From Desulfovirgula sp. (GTDB lineage Bacteria > Bacillota > Desulfotomaculia > Desulfotomaculales > Nap2-2B): DNA of 47,582 bases. Shown here one piece after another: positions 31,052 to 39,409 of this stretch (within the stretch, counting starts at the first letter, position 1; each line of letters begins with the position of its first letter). A model generated the notes under the pieces. The model saw nothing but the letters and a program-made list of their open reading frames with translations. It was not told the DNA's origin and searched no databases. The stretch spans positions 1 to 47,582 of the forward strand of contig DYES01000053.1 in the NCBI GenBank assembly GCA_020725585.1. Direction: 5' to 3'. The position numbers and the translations under genes were made by a program.

Positions 31052-32689
31052 TTACCTGCGCTTTCCGGCCCACTCCCGCTCGCGCAGTTCTACCCGGCGG
31101 ATTTTTCCGCTGATGGTCTTGGGCAGGGAGTCGACAAATTCAATCTTCTTGGGATATTTATACGGGGCGGTAACCTTTTTCACGTGCTCCTGAAGTTCCT
31201 TCACCAGCTGCTCGCTTGGTTCGTAGCCGGGGGCCAAAATCACGAATGCCTTGACCACCTCTCCCCGGATTTCGTCGGGGCTGGAAACTACAGCCGATTC
31301 GGCCACCGCTGGATGTTCGATGAGCGCGCTTTCCACTTCAAAAGGCCCGATCCGGTAGCCAGCCTCAAGAATTACGTCGTCGGCGCGGCCCACGAACCAC
31401 AGGTAGCCGTCTTCATCTTTGTAGGCCCGGTCGCCCGTAATGTACCAGTCGCCCCGGTAACAGGCCGCTGTGCGCTCCGGGTCCTTCCAGTACTCTTTAA
31501 AGAGCCCGACCGGCCGCTCGGGCTTGACGCGCACGGCGATGTCCCCTTCTTTTCCGGGAGGCAGTTCGTTGCCGTTTTCGTCAACCACGCTCACATAAAA
31601 GCCCGGCGACGGCTTCCCCATGGATCCCGGTTTGACAGCCAGGGGCGGGAAGGTACCGACCAGGCACACGCTTTCCGTCTGCCCGTAACCCTCCCGGATG
31701 GTCAGCCCGAACGCTTTTTCCCAAACTTCGATTACTTCCGGATTAAGCGGCTCGCCTGCGGAAACGCAGTGCCTTAAAGTGGGAAACTTGTATTTAGAGA
31801 GATCTTCCAGGATAAACATCCGAAAAGCAGTGGGCGGTGCGCACAAAACGGTGATCGGGTAGCTTGCCAGGATCTCCAGCGACCTTTGGGCGCTGAATTT
31901 GGGAGTGTGGTGCACGAAAATTACCGCCCCCTGGTTCCAGGCGTTGAAAAGACTGCCCCAGGCCGCCTTGGCCCAGCCGGTATCCGTTAAAGTCCAGTCA
32001 ATATCGTCTGGACCCAGGTCGTGCCAGTACTTACCCGTAATAATGTGCCCGATGGGGTACGAGGCGTGCGTGTGCAGGGTCATTTTCGGCATCCCCGTGG
32101 TACCGGAAGTAAAATATAGAATGCAGGGATCGTCGCTTTTTGTATCGGCCGCTTCAAAGTCGGGCGAGGCGCTGCTCACCGCTTCTTCGTAGTTGATCCA
32201 GCCTTCTCTTTTTGAGCCGACGACAATGAGCGTCTTTAATTTCGGCGCGGCGCCCTTTACTTCATCCACTTTTTCCGCGATCGCCTCGTCGCAAACAATA
32301 CACCTGGCGTCGGACATCTCCAGCCGGTATTTGATGTCTTTGGCCGTCAGCATCGTCGTACCCGGCGCCACCACCGCCCCGAGGCGAATGCAGGCAAGAT
32401 TCGTTTCCCACCATTCCACCAGACGGGGCATAATTAAAAGCACGACGTCCCCCTTCTGTACTCCGTTCGCCCGCAAGACATTGGCCATCTGGGAAGAGCG
32501 CCTTTTAAATTCCGCATAGGTAATTTTCCGCTCGTTTCCGTAATCATCAATCCACCACATGGCAAGCTTGGCGGAATCCTCGGCCCACTTGTCAAAAACG
32601 TCCCGGGCAAAATTAAAGTATGCAGGGACTTCCCATTTAAATTCCGCGTACGTTTTATCGTAATCAGTCATGTTGGGGACACGGGGCAT
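31052..32689 (-). CDS. AMP-forming acyl-CoA synthetase, medium/branched-chain (MACS) type
   Basis: This 545-residue adenylate-forming enzyme has the phosphate loop YFTSGTTGMPKM, the adenine motif EGYGQTE near residue 330, YITGDRAYKDEDGYLWFVGR and a C-terminal lysine in KTISGKIRRVELR. The segment PKMTLHTH and overall length match the MACS group (propionyl to medium-chain, isobutyryl or 2-methylbutyryl substrates), not acetyl-CoA synthetase. It activates a carboxylic acid with ATP and CoA in the cytoplasm. The ATG has GGAGGAG before it. It lies 35 bases after the Acs-like gene, clearly one operon. Substrate is unknown and needs assay. Confidence 0.87.
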   Translation of the reverse strand: MPRVPNMTDYDKTYAEFKWEVPAYFNFARDVFDKWAEDSAKLAMWWIDDYGNERKITYAEFKRRSSQMANVLRANGVQKGDVVLLIMPRLVEWWETNLACIRLGAVVAPGTTMLTAKDIKYRLEMSDARCIVCDEAIAEKVDEVKGAAPKLKTLIVVGSKREGWINYEEAVSSASPDFEAADTKSDDPCILYFTSGTTGMPKMTLHTHASYPIGHIITGKYWHDLGPDDIDWTLTDTGWAKAAWGSLFNAWNQGAVIFVHHTPKFSAQRSLEILASYPITVLCAPPTAFRMFILEDLSKYKFPTLRHCVSAGEPLNPEVIEVWEKAFGLTIREGYGQTESVCLVGTFPPLAVKPGSMGKPSPGFYVSVVDENGNELPPGKEGDIAVRVKPERPVGLFKEYWKDPERTAACYRGDWYITGDRAYKDEDGYLWFVGRADDVILEAGYRIGPFEVESALIEHPAVAESAVVSSPDEIRGEVVKAFVILAPGYEPSEQLVKELQEHVKKVTAPYKYPKKIEFVDSLPKTISGKIRRVELREREWAGKRR

Positions 32690-32724
32690 TTTCTTTCTCC
32701 TCCTTACGGTTTTTTGGTGAACTC

Positions 32725-34689
32725 CTACTTTTTGGCGCCTACTATTTCTTTGATCTTTTCAACTGCGCCAATATCTTCCAGGCCAGTAATGTCTCCTTTA
32801 ATATCCCCTTCCACTACAATTTCTTTCAGCAAGCGGCGCATGATTTTCCCGCTGGGGGTTTTGGGCATTACGTTCGTAAAGTAAATAGCTTTCGGCACGG
32901 CGATTTTGCTTATGTTCTCGATGATGCTCTCTTTGATCTTGTTTTCCATCTCAGTGCTGGGCTCGTAACCCTGCCGCAGGGTGACAAAAGCCACCGGGAC
33001 CAGGCCCTTGATCTCGTCCGGTACGCCGATGACCGCCGCTTCGGCCACCCCCTCGCACTGGATGATGGCGCTTTCCATTTCCATGGTGCTCAGCCTGTGA
33101 CCGGCAACGTTAAAGACGTCGTCGATGCGTCCGGTGACCCAGAAATGCCCGTCTTTGTCCTTGATGGCCGCGTCGTGGGTAAAATAGCAGCCTTCGATCT
33201 GGCTGAAATACTCCCGGATATACCTTTCCGGCTCTTTCCACAACGTCCGGACCATCATCGGGATGGGCCGCTTAATAATCAGGTTGCCCGGAGTCTCCGG
33301 AGGCACAGGGTTCCCCTCATCGTCCACCACTTCCAGCTCCGCGCCCAGGAACTGGATGCCGCAGGAACCGGGCTTCATGGCAGTCAGCCAGGCCGCGCCG
33401 GCCAGCGGGCAGCCGGCAGTCTCCGTCTGGCCCCAGGTGTTGTTGATGCACATTTTCTTGTTCCCCAGCTTCTCGTAAGCCCATAGCCACGCCTCCGGAT
33501 TAAACGGCTCGCCCACTACTGACATTACTTCCAGGCAGGACAGGTCGTAAGGTTTCATGTAATCTTCGCCGTAGCGCATGAGCATCCGGATGGCCGTCGG
33601 GGCGGTGAACAGCTTATTCACGCGGTACTTATGGATAATCTGGTAGAAGCGGTCGGGTTTAGGGTAGTCCAGGGCGCCTTCGTAAAAGATGGTGGTTACG
33701 CCGTTGACCAGGGCGCCGACGATCCCCCAGATGTGCATGGTCAGCCATCCGATATCCGCAGTGCACCAGAACATGTCGTCGGGGTGATGATCCATGTGGT
33801 ACTTCGTATACACATAATTGTTTACCACAAAGGCAACACTGGAGTGTACAATTCCCTTCGGTTTCCCGGTGGTGCCGCTGGTGTAGAAAACCAGCCCCGG
33901 TTCGTTCGCCTCCATGGGCTCCGGCGGACACTCGATGCCGGCCCGGCTCATCAGTTCATGCCACCAGTAGTCGCGCCCCTCCTGCATTTTAACTTCCGTT
34001 CCCGCCCTGTCGACCACAATGATCGACTTAATGCCTTCCATGCCTTCAATTGCTTCATCCACCTTGACTTTTAAAGGAATCAGGTTGCCCCGGCGGTAAC
34101 CAGCGTCGCAGGTGACGATCACCTGCGGCTCGTAGTTAATTAAACGGTCCCGTAAAGCTCTGACGGAAAAACCAGAAAAAACGGTATTGAAGAGAACCCC
34201 CAGACGGTAGCAGGCCAAAACCGCAATCACCGTCTCGGCCAGATTGGGCATGAAGATGGCCACTCGGTCACCTTTTTTCAGGCCGAAGTCTTTAAGCACG
34301 TTGGCAAACTTGTTTACTTCCGCCAAAAGCATACGATAGGTGAAAAATTTTGTTTCGTATTTTTCTCCTTCCCAGATCAGCGCTAACCGGTTGGCGGCCC
34401 CTTTCTCGATGTGCCTGTCCAGTAGGTTATAGCAGGGGTTCATCACCCCATCCACAAAAAACTTAAAGTGGGGCAACTTTCCTTCCATTGTTTTTTCCCA
34501 CGGCTTGATCCAGGTCAACTCGCTGGCCACGTCGGCCCAAAACCCTGCCGGGTCCTCCCAGGATCTGCGCAACAAGGCATTAAAAGCATCCACGCTGCCC
34601 AGAGATGTTTTCCTGGTCTTTTCGGGATCCGGATAATAAAGTTTGCTTTCCCGAATCATTTTCAATTCTTCTGGTTTTACTTCCGCCAT
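32725..34689 (-). CDS. Acetyl-CoA-synthetase-like acyl-CoA ligase with altered acyl pocket
   Basis: The 654-residue enzyme has the acetyl-CoA synthetase layout: an ACAS N-terminal region (FWADVASELTWIKPW), the P-loop YTSGTTGKPKGIVHS, GWLTMH near residue 315 and the catalytic lysine in KTPSGKIMRR. In Acs the acyl pocket is closed by the second tryptophan of WWQTE. Here the aligned motif is TWGQTE, with Trp419 kept and Gly420 replacing that tryptophan. In archaeal Acs, replacing that residue by Gly is known to let longer acids in. A substrate larger than acetate is therefore likely (inference). The ATG has GGAGGTTG before it. An A/T-rich leader precedes it. It is co-transcribed with the MACS gene. 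Confidence 0.88.
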   Translation of the reverse strand: MAEVKPEELKMIRESKLYYPDPEKTRKTSLGSVDAFNALLRRSWEDPAGFWADVASELTWIKPWEKTMEGKLPHFKFFVDGVMNPCYNLLDRHIEKGAANRLALIWEGEKYETKFFTYRMLLAEVNKFANVLKDFGLKKGDRVAIFMPNLAETVIAVLACYRLGVLFNTVFSGFSVRALRDRLINYEPQVIVTCDAGYRRGNLIPLKVKVDEAIEGMEGIKSIIVVDRAGTEVKMQEGRDYWWHELMSRAGIECPPEPMEANEPGLVFYTSGTTGKPKGIVHSSVAFVVNNYVYTKYHMDHHPDDMFWCTADIGWLTMHIWGIVGALVNGVTTIFYEGALDYPKPDRFYQIIHKYRVNKLFTAPTAIRMLMRYGEDYMKPYDLSCLEVMSVVGEPFNPEAWLWAYEKLGNKKMCINNTWGQTETAGCPLAGAAWLTAMKPGSCGIQFLGAELEVVDDEGNPVPPETPGNLIIKRPIPMMVRTLWKEPERYIREYFSQIEGCYFTHDAAIKDKDGHFWVTGRIDDVFNVAGHRLSTMEMESAIIQCEGVAEAAVIGVPDEIKGLVPVAFVTLRQGYEPSTEMENKIKESIIENISKIAVPKAIYFTNVMPKTPSGKIMRRLLKEIVVEGDIKGDITGLEDIGAVEKIKEIVGAKK

Positions 34690-34720
34690 CGTTTCAACCT
34701 CCGTTTTGTTTTTTCACCTT

Positions 34721-34757
34721 ATTAAATTAAAATAAAATTAAATTAAATTAAAATAAA
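34721..34757. repeat. A/T tandem repeat in the leader of the acyl-CoA ligase operon
   Basis: A 16-base unit ATTAAATTAAAATAAA occurs twice with one partial unit between, 31 bases before the Acs-like gene. It is nearly pure A/T in a region otherwise of medium GC. It may be an upstream-element-like or unstructured leader, or simply low-complexity DNA. Confidence 0.7.
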
Positions 34758-34832
34758 GGATTCATCAATTAATAAAAAAACTAAAAATTAACTCTTTAAT
34801 ATCCATAACCCATGCAAAATTCATACCATCTC

Positions 34833-34870
34833 AAAAAGCCTAAATTATTTATAAATTTAGGTATCTTTTT
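34833..34870. terminator. A/T-rich terminator after the DUF4416 gene
   Basis: CCTAAATT and AATTTAGG form an eight-base stem, with T runs in both directions (minus GCTTTTTG, plus TATCTTTTTG). It ends the DUF4416 transcript and isolates the synthetase operon. Nothing else is seen in this 241-base gap apart from TATACTAA copied at two places (near 34895 and 34914). Confidence 0.65.
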
Positions 34871-34930
34871 GTTTACTCCTTCCGCAAGTAAATATATACT
34901 AATTGTTTACCGTGTATACTAAACCTCATC

Positions 34931-35485
34931 TTAGGTTTTCGATGTTCCCCGGGAAAATCCTTTCGTCTGCCGTAAACATTTTTCCCGAACCTGAAGAAAA
35001 TATTGATGGTAACCACTCGTGCGGTAATCGGGGTACGTCCACGGTAAAGGCGTGAAGCGGCCGCGGTAATAGAGCAGGGTAACCTCCGCGTAAATTCCGT
35101 CCCTTAAATATATGCGGTGGGCGCGGTCTTTAGTGGTGGCCAAAACCAGCTTAGCCGGCGCAAGGTAGCCGGGATCGATATTAATTCTCCTTTTTCCATC
35201 CGCAGCAAGTTCATTTTCCAAGGAATTAGTGAAAAGCTTTCTGGGGGCGAGAGAGCCGGGATCAACGAGCTCTTGAAAGCTGATAAATTGACGGTAGAGC
35301 GGGCTTCCCATTTCTTCTTCGTAATACCGCGTGTAATTAAAATCCATAATTTCACTTACACAGTCCACCGGCCCCCACACTTTTTCCAACCGTTCTTTTA
35401 CGGCCGCAAAAAGAAGCAAATCGGCAGTGATCAACCCCGCCAGCAGCTTCACCGGACTTACTTTTCCGACCTGCCCCATCTGCAT
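34931..35485 (-). CDS. DUF4416 family protein
   Basis: A 184-residue cytoplasmic protein beginning near VSPVKLLAGLITADLLLF, with FNYTRYYEEEMGSPLYRQF and later LYYRGRFTPLPWTYPDYR. These blocks match DUF4416, a family common in deep-branching Firmicutes and Desulfobacterota, with no known role. Length is usual. The ATG or a second one two codons on follows GGAGGG. Transcribed alone and followed by its own terminator. No function can be assigned. Confidence 0.78.
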   Translation of the reverse strand: MQMGQVGKVSPVKLLAGLITADLLLFAAVKERLEKVWGPVDCVSEIMDFNYTRYYEEEMGSPLYRQFISFQELVDPGSLAPRKLFTNSLENELAADGKRRINIDPGYLAPAKLVLATTKDRAHRIYLRDGIYAEVTLLYYRGRFTPLPWTYPDYRTSGYHQYFLQVREKCLRQTKGFSRGTSKT

Positions 35486-35579
35486 TTCCCTCCTGCTTTA
35501 AGTTGTTTTTTCTTTTTCGAGGATAAGCTTAAAACAAGCAAGGGCCGCACCAAGAACGGGCAACATAAAAAAGTTGCGC

Positions 35580-35609
35580 TTGTGTCCCTGTCCTGAAAAC
35601 AGATATAAT
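35580..35609 (+). promoter_or_regulatory. Sigma-A-type promoter before an unknown small gene
   Basis: TTGTGT and TATAAT lie 18 bases apart, about 100 bases before the TTG start of the 88-residue ORF. The leader between holds CGAGCA and TGCTCG, which can pair across 26 bases, and a T run. The distance leaves room for a leader structure. Confidence 0.5.
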
Positions 35610-35710
35610 ATTAAAGCATGCAATACCCTTGACGAGCAAGTTTTTTGTACCTGCTTTTTATGCTCGGGCTGCCAATTTACCAGCCGCACCAAAGGAGGTA
35701 AGCATTTAAA

Positions 35711-35977
35711 TTGATCACAATAAACGAGGCGGTAGAATTTTTTCTAGACAACCGGGATATCATCCCCGTTTACACCACGCCCAAAGGAGATTACGTGGTC
35801 CCCGTTGAACAAAAAAATAATCTCTACCTTGTCATCGAGCGCCAGGGGCAAGGTATTTTTCTGGCTCGCCTGACGCCCGACCTGATGCGCCTGGAAGATT
35901 TAGAGGAAACGCCTGCGGAGGAGGCGCGCCGTTTTATCTATCGGCGCCTCAAGGAAGCCGGCATTGCTAAATACTAA
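35711..35977 (+). CDS. Hypothetical protein, 88 residues
   Basis: An unrecognised protein that starts MITINEAVEFFLDNRD, with a basic and acidic mix and no membrane helix or cysteine. Predicted beta-strand character lies near PVYTTPKGDYVVPV and LYLVIERQGQG, then a helical tail (PAEEARRFIYRRLKEAG). The TTG has AAGGAGG 11 bases before it, and a promoter lies upstream. It is convergent to the MTA/SAH deaminase gene, 60 bases away. It could be an antitoxin-like or regulatory small protein, but there is no direct sign. Confidence 0.6.
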   Translation: MITINEAVEFFLDNRDIIPVYTTPKGDYVVPVEQKNNLYLVIERQGQGIFLARLTPDLMRLEDLEETPAEEARRFIYRRLKEAGIAKY

Positions 35978-36037
35978 TTTTTTTAAGCGACAAGAATCTT
36001 TTCAGCAGCATGATCGCCCCCCGTCTCAACCACATAA

Positions 36038-37354
36038 CTATTTTGGGCGGTTCACCAGCCTTTGCGCACGCTTTTCAGCCTGGCTCATTACTTCTTCTTC
36101 ATCAATGGTCAGCAATTTCCGCTTCTCCATCAACACCCTGCCGTCTACCAGGACTGTTTCGACGTCCGCTCCCTGTGCCGAGTAAACCAGATGAGCCACC
36201 AGATCGTGACGGGGGCACAGGTGCGGTTTTTGCATGCTCACCAGGATGATGTCGGCCCGGTAACCCGGCTTGAGCAGTCCCACCTCTTCCCCCAGCCCCA
36301 AGGCCTTCGCCCCGTTCACCGTGGCCATGGCAAGAGCATCGAAGGCAGGCAGGGCGACGGGATTTCCGGTCGCCACCTTTTGCAGGAGCGCCGCTGTGCG
36401 CATCTCTTCAAGCATATCCAGGTTGTTGTTGCTGGCCGCCCCGTCGGTGCCCAGCCCGACTACTGCGCCTGCCGCCACCAGTTTGGCCACCGGGGCAATC
36501 CCGCTGGCCAGTTTCATATTGCTCTGGGGATTGTGGGCAATGCCTACTTTTTTGGAAGCCAGGATTTCTATATCTTTTTCCTCCAGGTGGACGCAGTGCG
36601 CGGCCAGCACCGGCAGTTCAAACAGGCCTAGCTGGTCCATCAATTGAACGGGGGTCTTCCCGTAGCGGCGTTTCATATCCTCCACTTCCCCGGCCGTTTC
36701 CGCAAGGTGAATGTGGATGCCCAGTCCAAAATCGTGCGCGGCCTTAATAACCCTCCGCATAAAATCAGGGGGACAGGTATAAGGAGCGTGCGGGCCCAGC
36801 ATAACGGTGATGCGCCCGCCGGCGGCCCCGTGCCACCGCCTGGCAAATTCAACGCTGTATTCCAGCGGGGGAAGCTCTCCCGCACCGACGCCCGGAGCGG
36901 TCCCAATCATCCCCCGGGACAAGCTGGCCCGCAGGCCCGCCTCTTCCACCGCTCGGGCCGCCTGCCCCATGTGAAAATACATGTCGGCAAAGGTGGTGGT
37001 GCCGGAACGGATCATTTCTGCGCAGGCTAAAAGGGTACCCCAGTATATATCTTCCTTTTGCAAACCGGCCTCCAGCGGCCAGATTTTTTCTTCCAGCCAC
37101 TGCATCAAAGGAAGGTCGTCGGCAAAACCGCGGAAAAGCGTCATCGCCGCGTGGGTGTGGCAGTTTACGAAACCGGGCAAGGCCATCATCCCGGTGCCGT
37201 CAATCACCTTCTCCGCGGTAAAATCCGCCGGCAGCGTCCCCTGCTCCCCGACGTGGCTAATGCGCCCGCCGTTGATGGCGATAACCCCCTTTTTAATCAC
37301 CGCTTCCGGGGTTTCCATGGTAATAATGTCGGCTTTTTCGATTAATATTTTCAA
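36038..37354 (-). CDS. mtaD: 5-methylthioadenosine/S-adenosylhomocysteine deaminase (amidohydrolase)
   Basis: An amidohydrolase of about 438 residues with the metal pair HxH in GFVNCHTHAAMTL, the HIHLAET motif, HCVHL and GTDGAASNNNLDM. This is the MtaD pattern. MtaD deaminates methylthioadenosine, S-adenosylhomocysteine, adenosine and often 5'-deoxyadenosine to inosine forms. The TTG start at 37352-37354 lies six bases after GGGGTGAGG and begins with MKILIEKADI, as in homologues. It ends the five-gene salvage operon after the aldolase, 35 bases away. Its presence beside SAH-hydrolase-like and phosphorylase genes suggests inosine-type intermediates. Dominant substrate unknown. Confidence 0.88.
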   Translation of the reverse strand: MKILIEKADIITMETPEAVIKKGVIAINGGRISHVGEQGTLPADFTAEKVIDGTGMMALPGFVNCHTHAAMTLFRGFADDLPLMQWLEEKIWPLEAGLQKEDIYWGTLLACAEMIRSGTTTFADMYFHMGQAARAVEEAGLRASLSRGMIGTAPGVGAGELPPLEYSVEFARRWHGAAGGRITVMLGPHAPYTCPPDFMRRVIKAAHDFGLGIHIHLAETAGEVEDMKRRYGKTPVQLMDQLGLFELPVLAAHCVHLEEKDIEILASKKVGIAHNPQSNMKLASGIAPVAKLVAAGAVVGLGTDGAASNNNLDMLEEMRTAALLQKVATGNPVALPAFDALAMATVNGAKALGLGEEVGLLKPGYRADIILVSMQKPHLCPRHDLVAHLVYSAQGADVETVLVDGRVLMEKRKLLTIDEEEVMSQAEKRAQRLVNRPK

Positions 37355-37389
37355 AATCAACCTCACCCCTATAAAATTACAAAACAAAA

Positions 37390-38079
37390 TTACCGGCCCT
37401 GCCGGTGGAAAGGCGCTTCGCGCAGAAGGTGTCGTCCGTAACTAAGCAGGTAATGATCGCGCAGGATCTTCACTTCCTCCGGCGGCAGGGCGGCCGCCTC
37501 CCCTGCCAGGCAGGCCCAAATATATACGCAGGCTGCCTTCTCCACAATCTGGCAGACAATGAATGCTTCTTCCAGGGTCCGGCCCACGCCGACCACCCCG
37601 TGGTTGGCCAGCAATACGGCCCCCAGGGAACCCAGAGTTTCGGCGGCGACCCTGGCCAGTTCCGGGGTGCCCGCCCGGGCGTAAGGGGCCACCGGGACTC
37701 CCCCGCCTACCATCTGCACGAGATCTTCTAAGATCGGCGGGACTGGTTTTCTAGCGACGGCCAGGGCGCTGGCGTAAATGCTGTGGGTGTGCATAACGGC
37801 GTTTACCTCCGGCCGCGCCCGATAAATGGCCTGGTGCAGCATGTATTCACTGGAAGGAGGGTGCACTCCCTCCACCACTTCCCCCTGCATATTTAAAACC
37901 ACCATATCTTTGCCGGCCAGTTCGCCGTACGGCAGGCCGGTAGGCGTGATCACAAACAGCTCTTCTTTCGGCACCCGCGCAGAAATATTTCCCCAGGGGC
38001 CGGCGACCAGCCCGCTGGCGGCCATTTTCAAACCGTACCTGGCCAATTGTTCCCTCACCTTTTCCGCGGCAATCGACAT
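37390..38079 (-). CDS. Class II aldolase (fuculose-phosphate-aldolase-like), probable DHAP-shunt aldolase
   Basis: A 229-residue class II aldolase/adducin-type enzyme with catalytic Glu78 in PPSSEYMLH, metal ligands His97 and His99 in MHTHS and His160 in LANHGVVG. The family cleaves ketose 1-phosphates. Placed after mtnA, the expected substrate is 5-methylthioribulose-1-phosphate (or 5-deoxyribulose-1-phosphate), giving DHAP and (methylthio)acetaldehyde or acetaldehyde. That DHAP shunt is known in some bacteria. MtnB-type dehydratases share this fold, but mtnC, mtnD or mtnW are absent here, so the shunt is preferred (inference). The ATG follows AAAAGGCGGG. Spacing to the SAH-hydrolase gene is 28 bases. 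Confidence 0.82.
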   Translation of the reverse strand: MSIAAEKVREQLARYGLKMAASGLVAGPWGNISARVPKEELFVITPTGLPYGELAGKDMVVLNMQGEVVEGVHPPSSEYMLHQAIYRARPEVNAVMHTHSIYASALAVARKPVPPILEDLVQMVGGGVPVAPYARAGTPELARVAAETLGSLGAVLLANHGVVGVGRTLEEAFIVCQIVEKAACVYIWACLAGEAAALPPEEVKILRDHYLLSYGRHLLREAPFHRQGR

Positions 38080-38107
38080 TTTTTCGTCCCGCCTTTTCAA
38101 GTTTGGT

Positions 38108-39355
38108 TTAACCCGCCGGGAAAATGTATTCTTCCTGTGCTTTCGTCAAGCGATCGAGCGCGATGCCCAGGGATTCCAGTTTCAGTTCGGCCACCCGCCG
38201 GTCAATTTCTTGCGGCACCGGGTAGACCCTCCTTTCCAGCCGTTCCTTCTGCTGGCAAATGTACCTGGCGCAAAGGGCCTGCAGGGCGAAAGACATATCC
38301 ATAATTTCCGCCGGGTGGCCGTCGCCGGCGGCCAGGTTGACCAGGCGGCCTTCCGCCAGCAGGTAGAGGCGCCGGCCATCGGAAAGAGTGTATTCTTCGA
38401 TGTTTTTCCGCACTATGCGGCGGGAAACGGATAATCTTTTTAAATCGTGCTTATTGATCTCTACGTCAAAATGACCGGCGTTGGCCAAAACGGCTCCGTC
38501 TTTCATCAGCCGGTAATGCCGCTCGTTAATCACGTCCCGGCAGCCGGTAACGGTAACAAAAAAATCGCCTATGCCGGCCGCCTGTTCCCCCGTCATTACC
38601 TGGTAACCGTCCATATGCGCTTCGACGGCCCTGACGGGGTCCACCTCGCAAACCACCACGCGCGCCCCCAGCCCGTCCGCGCGCCTGGCCACTCCCTTGC
38701 CGCACCAGCCGTAGCCAAAAACCACCACCGTTTTTCCGGCCACAACCAGGTTGGTTGTACGCATAATGCCCGCCCAAACCGATTCCCCCGTGCCGTAGCG
38801 ATTGTCAAACAGGTACTTCATTAAAGCGTCGTTCACCGCCAGCATGGGGAACAACAAACTTCCCGCCCGCTCTTTTGCCCGCAGGCGTAAAACGCCAGTG
38901 GTGGTTTCCTCGCATCCTCCCCAAACGCTTGCAGCCAGTTCCCTGCGCTCGGTATGCAGGAGGTGGACCAGGTCCCCGCCATCGTCGATAATCACGTGCG
39001 GGCGGGTATCCAGAACGTGGAGGAGGTGCTCCTTGTACTCTTCTTCGGTGGCGTTGTACCAGGCGTAGACATTCATTCCCTCCTCAGCTAACGCAGCCGC
39101 CACGTCATCCTGGGTGGACAGGGGATTGGAGCCGCTAATCGCTACCTGCGCCCCGCCGGCCCGCAAAACTTTCGCCAGGTAGGCTGTTTTCGCTTCCAGG
39201 TGGATGCTCAATGCGATGCGCACACCGGCAAAGGGCTGTTCGCGTTCAAATTCCCGGCGGATCACGTTGAGTACGGGCATGTGCGCGCGGACCCAGTCAA
39301 TCTTGGTGGACCCATCCGGCGCCAGGCGGATGTCCCGGACAATATACTTTGGCAT
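38108..39355 (-). CDS. Adenosylhomocysteinase homologue with a non-canonical adenine-site signature
   Basis: A 415-residue protein of the SAH hydrolase family with the NAD fold GYGWCGKG near 214-221, catalytic Lys180 and Asp184 ([11 protein letters not shown]) and GHFDVEI late. It is the short form without the long C-terminal tail. In classical enzymes the adenine is read by HMTxET (human Thr57, Glu59). Here residues 52-57 are HLEAKT, so those two are Glu54 and Lys56. That matches archaeal or thermophilic members, among which a Methanocaldococcus enzyme uses S-inosylhomocysteine instead. With mtaD in the same operon it may be an S-inosylhomocysteine hydrolase (inference), but an ordinary SAH hydrolase is not excluded. 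The ATG follows AGAGGGG. Confidence 0.85.
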   Translation of the reverse strand: MPKYIVRDIRLAPDGSTKIDWVRAHMPVLNVIRREFEREQPFAGVRIALSIHLEAKTAYLAKVLRAGGAQVAISGSNPLSTQDDVAAALAEEGMNVYAWYNATEEEYKEHLLHVLDTRPHVIIDDGGDLVHLLHTERRELAASVWGGCEETTTGVLRLRAKERAGSLLFPMLAVNDALMKYLFDNRYGTGESVWAGIMRTTNLVVAGKTVVVFGYGWCGKGVARRADGLGARVVVCEVDPVRAVEAHMDGYQVMTGEQAAGIGDFFVTVTGCRDVINERHYRLMKDGAVLANAGHFDVEINKHDLKRLSVSRRIVRKNIEEYTLSDGRRLYLLAEGRLVNLAAGDGHPAEIMDMSFALQALCARYICQQKERLERRVYPVPQEIDRRVAELKLESLGIALDRLTKAQEEYIFPAG

Positions 39356-39409
39356 GTGCTCGACCCCTCTCAACCAAGGTGTGCTTATTCTCCCTCCGCC
39401 CGCGGCCAG

